NCBI RefSeq assembly: GCF_021991835.1
Contig: NZ_JAHDAU010000013.1
Span: 1-50,696 of the forward strand
Length of the DNA stretch: 50,696 bases
Reading direction: 5' to 3'
Source of the DNA: Polaribacter sargassicola
Lineage (GTDB): Bacteria; Bacteroidota; Bacteroidia; Flavobacteriales; Flavobacteriaceae
Shown one piece after another: positions 44,630 through 50,696 of this stretch. A program made the position numbers and the translations under genes. Every line of letters begins with the position of its first letter. Position 1 is the stretch's first letter. The notes under the pieces are model-generated. The model worked only from the letters and a program-made list of their open reading frames with translations, was not told the origin of the DNA and searched no databases.

Positions 44630-47600
44630 ATGATTAAAAAAATTAAAGTTACACTTCTGGTTTTTTTTACAACTTCATTCTCTGTTCTGTTTTCACAAAA
44701 CATAGCAGTAAAAGGAACTGTTGTTGATAAAATTGACAACCCTTTGCCGGGAGTAACTATTCTAATTAAAGGGACTAATAAAGGTACGTCTACTGATTTT
44801 AACGGAAACTATAACATATCAGTAGAAAAAGGTAAAACTCTTATTTTTTCTTCACTTGGTTTCGAAAAAAAAGAAGTTATTGTAAATGGTTCAACTATTA
44901 AAGTTGTTTTAGAAGAAGACACCTCTGTTCTTGGTGAGGTTGTAATTACTGCAGAGTTTGGTTTAAAACGTGTAAAACGTAGTATAGGTTCTTCTGTTCA
45001 ACATATTGATGGAAAAACAATTGGCGATTCTGGTAGAGAAAGCTTTATTACAGCATTAGCAGGTAGAGTCCCTGGCCTTAATATAGGTTCTACTAGTGGT
45101 AACCCAGGTGCTTCTACAAATGTAGTTCTTAGAAATATTACATCTATTTCTGGTAATAATCAACCTCTTTATGTTGTAGATGGTATTCCTATGAATAACT
45201 CTACTTTTGATCCAAGTGGAATGTCTGGTGGAGAATTCTCTGTCCGCGACATGGATTTTTCTTCTAGAGGAAATGACTTTAACCCAGAAGATGTTGAATC
45301 TATAACGGTTTTAAAAGGAGCTAGTGCTGCTGCTTTATATGGTTCTGATGCGTCTAATGGTGCAATTATTATTACAACTAAAAAAGGTAAAGCAGGAAAA
45401 GGTACGGTAAGATTTAGTAATTTTCTTAAGTTTAGTAAAGCATACGGATACCCAGATATGCAAGATAAATATGCAAACGGAGCTAAAGGAACAACCAATT
45501 ACTATTATACAAGTAAATACGGAGGATTATACCCAGAGGGTACAAAAATTTATGATAATATTGATGCTGTCCTTCAAACAGGTTTTCAACAACGATACAA
45601 TGTTTCTGTAGAAGGAGGGTCAGAAAAAGCAACAATACGTGGTAGTTTTTCTCAATTAGATGAAAAAGGTGTAATTAAAACTACTAAATATAAAAGAACT
45701 AATTTAAGCTTATCTGGTAAAGCTGATATTACTGATTGGTTAACATTCGAAGGAGCTCTACAATACACTAGTACAGAAAACAATAAAGTTAGAACAGGTA
45801 CTGCTGGTCCTTTATATCGTGCTATGTTATGGCCAATGGTAGATGATATGAGTAATTACCTTGCAGAAGATGGTAGTCATATGAGAACACCAGATTATTA
45901 CCTTGATGACGATTTATTAAATCCTCTTTTTGGGATGCATAAAAATAAATATTATGATGAATCTGATAGGTTTATTAGTAATATATCTGTTAATATTACC
46001 CCTATAGAAAATGCATTTTTAAGAGCTCAAGTTGGTTGGGATGTTGGTATGCAAACTTACATAACATCAACTCATCCATATTATGCAAATGCTAATGCAG
46101 GTGAAGGTAGTTACAGTATAACTCAATCAAATTTTTCTGATCCAACAGTTAATATTATAACAGGTTATACTAATAATTTTCTTGATGATAAATTCTCTTT
46201 TTCTGCTCAATTAGGATATCACCAAGTTGAAAATGGAGTAACTAGATCTAGCAGCTATGGTAGTAATTTTATAGAAACAGATTTTCAATCTATCAACAAT
46301 ACAGATCCTTTAACACAAACATCTAGTCAAAGAAATACGACAAGAAGAGTACAGGGAATTTCTGGTTCTTTTGAATTTGGTTATAATAATATGGCTTTTG
46401 TTACTTTAAGAGCTAGAAACGACTGGTCTTCTACACTACCTGTAGAAAATAATAGTTATTTTTATCCTGCTATAGAAGGATCTTTAATCGTTTCTGATTT
46501 TGATTTTATGAAAAAATTAGAAACAATAAATCATTTAAAACTTCGAGGTTCTTGGGCTCAAGTTGGTAAAGATGCAAGACCGTTACAAATTGATCCTCAA
46601 TTACAACAAACCTATTTAACTGGTGGTGGTTTTCAATATGGTTTTACAGGACCAAACCCTAATCTTAAACCAGAAATTACAACTGCCAATGAAATTGGTA
46701 TTGACTTAGGTTTATTTAAAAATAGAGTAAAAGCAAGCTTCACTTATTTTACAACAGAAAATTCAGATCAAATAGTACAAGGTTTCCGATTAAGTTATGC
46801 AACAGGTTTCGTATTAAATACATTAAATGTGGGTACTTTTAAAACTAAAGGTTGGGAAGCTAATATAGATGTAGATGTTATTAGAACAAATGATTTTACT
46901 TGGAATGTTGGAGTTAATGGTTCTAAAGGAACTTCTGAAGTTGTTTCACTTCCAGAAAATGTAACAGAATACTATAACTCTTATACTTGGAATTCTGGAA
47001 ATATTAGAAATGGAATTATGCAAGGTGAGCCTATTTCTACCATAACAGGTAGAGCTTATGAACGTAATGACAACGGAGATATATTAATTAGTCCAACTAC
47101 AGGGCTACCTATTACTGCTAGTGAATGGTCTATAATAGGTAATAGAGAACCTAAGTTACGTTTTGGAATAACAACTGGTTTTAAATATAAAAACTTTAGA
47201 TTATCTAGTTTATTTGCCGGACGTTTAGGTGCTACTGTTGTTAACGGTACAAAAAGGTATATGATGGAAAGAGGAACAAGTTGGGAATCTGTTGCTTTAA
47301 GAGAAAGTGGTCCTCAAGTGTTTAATGGTGTTATTAGAGATGGTAATGAAAATAGTGATAATCCTACTGTAAACACTATTGCTGTTGATTATAGTATGTA
47401 TGGTTCTTCTATATTTACGGGTGGAGATGAAGATTGGTTAGAAAAAAATGTTAACTATTTAAGAATGCAAGAATTACGTTTTTCTTACCGTGTACCAGAA
47501 GATCTTTTTGATAAATCAAAACTTTTTTCTCAAATGAATCTATACTTTGTAGCAAATGATTTATTTACTTGGACAAACTATTCTGGTATTGATGCTGTTG

Positions 47601-47710
47601 GTAACACTGTTTCTGCTGCTGCTGGAGGTACTGGTGGAGAAGGTATTGACGTTTTCTCAATGCCAAACCCTCGTAGTTATTCAATCGGATTAAGTTTAAC
47701 CTTAAATTAA
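44630..47710 (+). CDS. SusC/RagA-type TonB-dependent transporter, second locus
   Basis: A 1026-residue outer-membrane transporter with a signal peptide (VTLLVFFTTSFSVLFSQ). A carboxypeptidase-regulatory-like domain follows (IAVKGTVVDKIDNPLPGVTILIKG, about 25-100), then the region LGEVVITAEFGLKRVKRS in place of the usual GYG TonB box. The plug has ITALAGRVPGLNIGSTSGNPGAS, PLYVVDGIPMNNS and VLKGASAAALYGSDASNGAIIITTKKG, and the C-terminal barrel ends YSIGLSLTLN. It pairs with the SusD-like gene 8 bp downstream. No enzyme, regulator or sulfatase is encoded with it in the window, so its substrate is unknown. It is only distantly related to the first SusC. Confidence 0.95.
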   Translation: MIKKIKVTLLVFFTTSFSVLFSQNIAVKGTVVDKIDNPLPGVTILIKGTNKGTSTDFNGNYNISVEKGKTLIFSSLGFEKKEVIVNGSTIKVVLEEDTSVLGEVVITAEFGLKRVKRSIGSSVQHIDGKTIGDSGRESFITALAGRVPGLNIGSTSGNPGASTNVVLRNITSISGNNQPLYVVDGIPMNNSTFDPSGMSGGEFSVRDMDFSSRGNDFNPEDVESITVLKGASAAALYGSDASNGAIIITTKKGKAGKGTVRFSNFLKFSKAYGYPDMQDKYANGAKGTTNYYYTSKYGGLYPEGTKIYDNIDAVLQTGFQQRYNVSVEGGSEKATIRGSFSQLDEKGVIKTTKYKRTNLSLSGKADITDWLTFEGALQYTSTENNKVRTGTAGPLYRAMLWPMVDDMSNYLAEDGSHMRTPDYYLDDDLLNPLFGMHKNKYYDESDRFISNISVNITPIENAFLRAQVGWDVGMQTYITSTHPYYANANAGEGSYSITQSNFSDPTVNIITGYTNNFLDDKFSFSAQLGYHQVENGVTRSSSYGSNFIETDFQSINNTDPLTQTSSQRNTTRRVQGISGSFEFGYNNMAFVTLRARNDWSSTLPVENNSYFYPAIEGSLIVSDFDFMKKLETINHLKLRGSWAQVGKDARPLQIDPQLQQTYLTGGGFQYGFTGPNPNLKPEITTANEIGIDLGLFKNRVKASFTYFTTENSDQIVQGFRLSYATGFVLNTLNVGTFKTKGWEANIDVDVIRTNDFTWNVGVNGSKGTSEVVSLPENVTEYYNSYTWNSGNIRNGIMQGEPISTITGRAYERNDNGDILISPTTGLPITASEWSIIGNREPKLRFGITTGFKYKNFRLSSLFAGRLGATVVNGTKRYMMERGTSWESVALRESGPQVFNGVIRDGNENSDNPTVNTIAVDYSMYGSSIFTGGDEDWLEKNVNYLRMQELRFSYRVPEDLFDKSKLFSQMNLYFVANDLFTWTNYSGIDAVGNTVSAAAGGTGGEGIDVFSMPNPRSYSIGLSLTLN

Positions 47711-47718
47711 AAAACATC

Positions 47719-49587
47719 ATGAAAAATAAATTAATATACATACTAATCGTCTTTTTTAGCTTAAGTAGTTGTGAAGATTACCTTGATGTAAATGAAAATA
47801 TAGATGCTCCGGATTATGTAGACGGATATTTATATCTAGCAGGAATAACGCAACAATACCAAAGTATATACTGGGACCTTAGAGCAATTGCTCCGATGAC
47901 TCAAATGATGGGTACAACAAGTTATACAAGTTTTGCAAATCATTATTATAGTTTAGGTAGTGACTCTGGAGGTGAAATCTGGAAAATGGTTTATTTTACT
48001 CAAGGTCAAAACCTAGAAAATTTAATAAATCAATCTCTAGAAGCAGAAGATTGGACTTTAGCCGGAATTGGATTAGCTATGAAAGCTTTTAGTTGGGATT
48101 TATTAACAAAAGTTAATGGAGAAGTTCCTATGAATGATGCTTTTGTTCCTGGCTTATTACAACATGATTATGATTATCAAAAAGAAGTTTATGATCAAGT
48201 TCGTCAATGGGCATATGAGGCTATTGAGTTACTAGAAAAAACTGATGACCAATCATATGGAGATAAAATAAGTAGTAATGATTTTATTTATGGTGGCAAT
48301 AAAGAAATGTGGATTAAGTTTTGTTACGCTGTTATTGTTCGTAATTTGGCTTCTCTAACTAATAAAACAGATTTTCCAGGAACATATGCTCAAGAGTTAA
48401 TTACTGCAGCAGGCAAATCTTTCCAAAGTCCTAGTGATGATGCTACCGTAAAAATTGGCGGTGGTTCACAGTCTGCTCCTTATAGTAGTTATAATAATTT
48501 CTGGGGTACAGCAAGAGGTAATTTAAGTTATAACTACTATCAGCACGATTATGCAGTTCAAGTATTTACAGGTACTGTACCAGAATATGAAGAATCAACA
48601 GGAGATAAAATTCACATTATAGATGGTAATCCATACCACCCTTTCGAACTTGCAGATAAACAAATAATTACAGACACTTTAGTTAATGAAACAGGTCATT
48701 TTGATCCTAGAGTTACTGTTAAACTAGCAACAGAAAGCAATCCTACATATTTAAACCTAAATAATGCAGATAGTATAAAAACTTACGAATATTATGGAGG
48801 AACGTTTACTGGTAAAACAGGTCCAATTGGGCAAGCTCCTTCTTTTTATGGTAGAAGTTTAACATCTCAATATCAGGGTACTGTTCACGACGGTACAGGT
48901 CGTTGGATATATAGAGATGATGCTCCTTATATATTAACAACTTATGCTGAAATACAGTTCTGTTTAGCAGAAGCTTATTGGAAATTAAATCAAAAAACAG
49001 AAGCTTATGAAGCTTTTAAAAGAGGTGTTAGTGCAGATATGCAAACTGCTGCTAGATATATAACTACAGGTACAGAAGGTAGTGCTTCTGGTGGTGATAA
49101 AATAACAACCGGAGTTTTTAACTCACTTGCTTCTGATTATTTAAATGGTCCTTTTGTTGGAGCCTTAGCTATAGATGATTTTACATTATCTCATATTATG
49201 ATGCAAAAATGGGTTGCTTTATATCCTTGGGGAGCATCAGAAGCATGGGTTGATATGCGTAAATATAATTATGATATTGAATATACTGGTGAAATTCCTA
49301 GCAATGGTAATGGTTTTGTACATGGAATTGTTGAACAAAAAAAGGATACAGATGATACAAAAGTTTATAAAGGTCTGTATTTAGCACCAGCACAAGTAGA
49401 AGGAAGAAAAGGATCATATTATACTCAAAATGAAGGTTCTCCGAGTTATAGAATAAGACCGCGTTTTAATTCAGAATATATGTGGAATTTACCTTCACTA
49501 GAAGCTATAAAACCTACACCAGGTACAGCAGATAATTATCATACTTCTATTCCATGGTTTGTTTATCCAGGAGATATACCAGAATAA
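47719..49587 (+). CDS. SusD-like lipoprotein (SusD-like_2 type), second locus
   Basis: A 622-residue lipoprotein with lipobox FFSLSSCEDYLDVNENIDAP (Cys19). CEDYLDVNxN is typical of the SusD-like_2 branch rather than the classical SusD/RagB branch of the first locus. Helical-repeat segments include GIGLAMKAFSWDLLTKVNGEVPMNDAF and ILTTYAEIQFCLAEAYWKLNQKTEAYEAF. QKWVALYPWGASEAWVDMRKYNYD corresponds to the branch's C-terminal region, and the end is a proline-rich FVYPGDIPE. Partner of the SusC at 44630. The downstream lipoprotein gene starts 31 bp later. Confidence 0.92.
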   Translation: MKNKLIYILIVFFSLSSCEDYLDVNENIDAPDYVDGYLYLAGITQQYQSIYWDLRAIAPMTQMMGTTSYTSFANHYYSLGSDSGGEIWKMVYFTQGQNLENLINQSLEAEDWTLAGIGLAMKAFSWDLLTKVNGEVPMNDAFVPGLLQHDYDYQKEVYDQVRQWAYEAIELLEKTDDQSYGDKISSNDFIYGGNKEMWIKFCYAVIVRNLASLTNKTDFPGTYAQELITAAGKSFQSPSDDATVKIGGGSQSAPYSSYNNFWGTARGNLSYNYYQHDYAVQVFTGTVPEYEESTGDKIHIIDGNPYHPFELADKQIITDTLVNETGHFDPRVTVKLATESNPTYLNLNNADSIKTYEYYGGTFTGKTGPIGQAPSFYGRSLTSQYQGTVHDGTGRWIYRDDAPYILTTYAEIQFCLAEAYWKLNQKTEAYEAFKRGVSADMQTAARYITTGTEGSASGGDKITTGVFNSLASDYLNGPFVGALAIDDFTLSHIMMQKWVALYPWGASEAWVDMRKYNYDIEYTGEIPSNGNGFVHGIVEQKKDTDDTKVYKGLYLAPAQVEGRKGSYYTQNEGSPSYRIRPRFNSEYMWNLPSLEAIKPTPGTADNYHTSIPWFVYPGDIPE

Positions 49588-49618
49588 CAGCACATATTAA
49601 CTTAAGAAATATAAAAAC

Positions 49619-50488
49619 ATGAAAAAAATAACTAGAATAGCTCTCTTTCTTGTATACACTTTTTTAATTGTAGCATGTGAGCAACACATAGTAGAATACG
49701 ATACCACAGAAATTGATATTGAAACAACAGCTCAATTTCAAATACACTATATGGTTCCTCTTTCAAGTGGTACCGCAAATGATATAAATAGAATAGAATT
49801 AAATGATCAGCTACTTACAAATGAAACATTTCCTTTGTATACAAATTATTTTATTCCGTATAGTGCAACAGGTGGTAAATTCTTTACAACAGATTCAGGG
49901 GTAATAAATCTAAAATTATACAAAGGTTCTGCAGATAATTTAACATTAGTTTACGATAAAGAAATAGAATTACCAGCAGGAAAAACAACTTTAATTATTC
50001 ATGACTTTGATAAAATGCCTACAATGGTTGATTATGGAGAATATCCTAAAATAACTACAGAACATACAGGAGAAACAACATGGATAAAGTTCCATAATTC
50101 TCTTTATGAAACACCAGGAGTTCCAACTACCTTAAAATTACAATACCAATATCAATATACTACAGATTGGGATACAGGTGAAAAAAGTGAATGGATTAAT
50201 GTTGGAGAACCAGTGTCTTTTGGAGAAGCAACTGGATGGGAACCAGTAACTGTTAATAAAACAATAGAAATTTCTTCTGGTTATGCAAGAGTTGATTACC
50301 GTATTAGAATAATTGGAGATGATGGCTCTGATCAAGGAAATTTAACAGTAGAAAGATCATGGGGTATGGTAGAATATGGAGATTATTGGACAGGGTATAT
50401 AGGTAGCTATAGACAACATATCCTTTCTAGATATCGAGTAGATAACACATCTTTTTATGGTAGAGTATACCAGCATACGGCACTATAG
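49619..50488 (+). CDS. Surface lipoprotein of unknown function in the second SusC/SusD operon
   Basis: A 289-residue lipoprotein (signal FLVYTFLIVACEQH, Cys20). Two beta-sandwich-like parts can be guessed. The first is about residues 35-130, with QFQIHYMVPLSSGTANDINRIELND and KLYKGSADNLTLVYDKEIELPAGKTTLIIHDF, a pattern like DUF4397-type sheets. The second is about 145-289 and aromatic-rich. Third genes of SusC/SusD operons are often surface glycan-binding proteins, so a binding role is likely (inference). It is followed by a strong terminator that ends the operon. Confidence 0.75.
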   Translation: MKKITRIALFLVYTFLIVACEQHIVEYDTTEIDIETTAQFQIHYMVPLSSGTANDINRIELNDQLLTNETFPLYTNYFIPYSATGGKFFTTDSGVINLKLYKGSADNLTLVYDKEIELPAGKTTLIIHDFDKMPTMVDYGEYPKITTEHTGETTWIKFHNSLYETPGVPTTLKLQYQYQYTTDWDTGEKSEWINVGEPVSFGEATGWEPVTVNKTIEISSGYARVDYRIRIIGDDGSDQGNLTVERSWGMVEYGDYWTGYIGSYRQHILSRYRVDNTSFYGRVYQHTAL

Positions 50489-50511
50489 AGAATTGAATAT
50501 ATAAATATGAT

Positions 50512-50549
50512 AAAAAAGGCAATTAATTTATAAATTAATTGCCTTTTTT
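50512..50549 (+). terminator. Intrinsic terminator of the second SusC/SusD operon
   Basis: A fully self-complementary 38-bp palindrome, with arms 50512-50530 and 50531-50549. It is AAAAAAGGCAATTAATTTA followed by its complement and ends in six Ts. It lies 23 bp after the lipoprotein stop and would work in both directions. Confidence 0.92.
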
Positions 50550-50554
50550 ATTAG

Positions 50555-50696
50555 AATAAATGTCCCCTATTAGGCCTTAAACGAGATTCTCGATCAAATT
50601 ACCAGGCATCATATGGTAAATACCAGACCAATGTAAAGAACATCTTTACAGCAGGCGATATGCGTCGAGGACAGTCGTTAATTGTCTGGGCTATTT
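50555..50696 (+). pseudogene. gltD-like fragment (glutamate synthase small subunit, C-terminal part), truncated at 5' end
   Basis: The frame starting at 50555 reads a peptide ending [15 protein letters not shown], then [19 protein letters not shown] at the window edge. AGDxRRGQSLVVWAI is the highly conserved NADPH/flavin-binding end of GltD. The roughly 400 residues that should precede it are absent. An in-frame TAG lies at 50552-50554, and the perfect terminator ends 5 bp upstream. Codon use (CGA, TCG, CCC, CTA, GTC) is unlike the AT-rich neighbours. It is either a remnant of a broken or transferred gene or a sequence-assembly join near a contig end. The part beyond the window is unknown. 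Confidence 0.7.

Overview
The window is AT-rich DNA from a marine-type member of the Flavobacteriaceae (Bacteroidota), Polaribacter-like in style. Support comes from SusC/SusD pairs, PorQ of the type IX secretion system, Bacteroidota promoters of the TTG / TAnnTTTG type, a six-domain ribosomal protein S1 and A-rich translation starts without Shine-Dalgarno motifs. Genus assignment is inference.

Positions 1-16391 (minus strand) hold a glycan-utilisation locus that fits N-glycan or N-glycopeptide breakdown. It encodes three GH92 alpha-mannosidases, a GH20 beta-hexosaminidase, an N4-(beta-GlcNAc)-asparaginase, a GHL10-type barrel lipoprotein, a CBM9-like protein, a cytoplasmic GH130 mannoside phosphorylase and a sodium/solute symporter. 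The nine genes are spaced -1 to 30 bp apart, as in one operon. A long-form nagB, cut by the window edge, follows and would feed GlcN6P into glycolysis. A LytS-type kinase and LytTR regulator diverge from the operon (16521-18337), followed by a SusC/SusD pair (18641-23648) closed by a strong terminator.

Positions 24002-32244 hold a second signalling block. It contains a 1971-residue membrane histidine kinase with about eleven PAS domains, a NarL-type regulator 3 bp downstream, a roughly 1.2-kb array of six 210-214-bp repeats, and a single-domain receiver protein. Each repeat carries, on the minus strand, a TAnnTTTG box about 90 bp before a 13-bp stem-loop and a T-tract. The stem shows one compensated base-pair change. 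Three further arm changes leave G-U pairs only in the minus-strand RNA. I read the array as six tandem small-RNA genes of about 92-100 nt with C-rich loops; this is the most notable observation in the window.

Positions 32468-44233 are mostly core genes: a GNAT enzyme, tRNA-Gly(UCC) with a textbook promoter and terminator, a rhomboid protease, an LpxL-like acyltransferase, glmM, rpsA, queE, cmk and porQ. There are also three secreted proteins of unknown role. Two inverted copies of a dispersed intergenic repeat flank the rpsA-queE region.

Positions 44630-50488 hold a second SusC/SusD pair with a cognate lipoprotein and no enzymes. The window ends in an N-terminally truncated gltD-like fragment directly after the terminator, with codon use unlike its neighbours.
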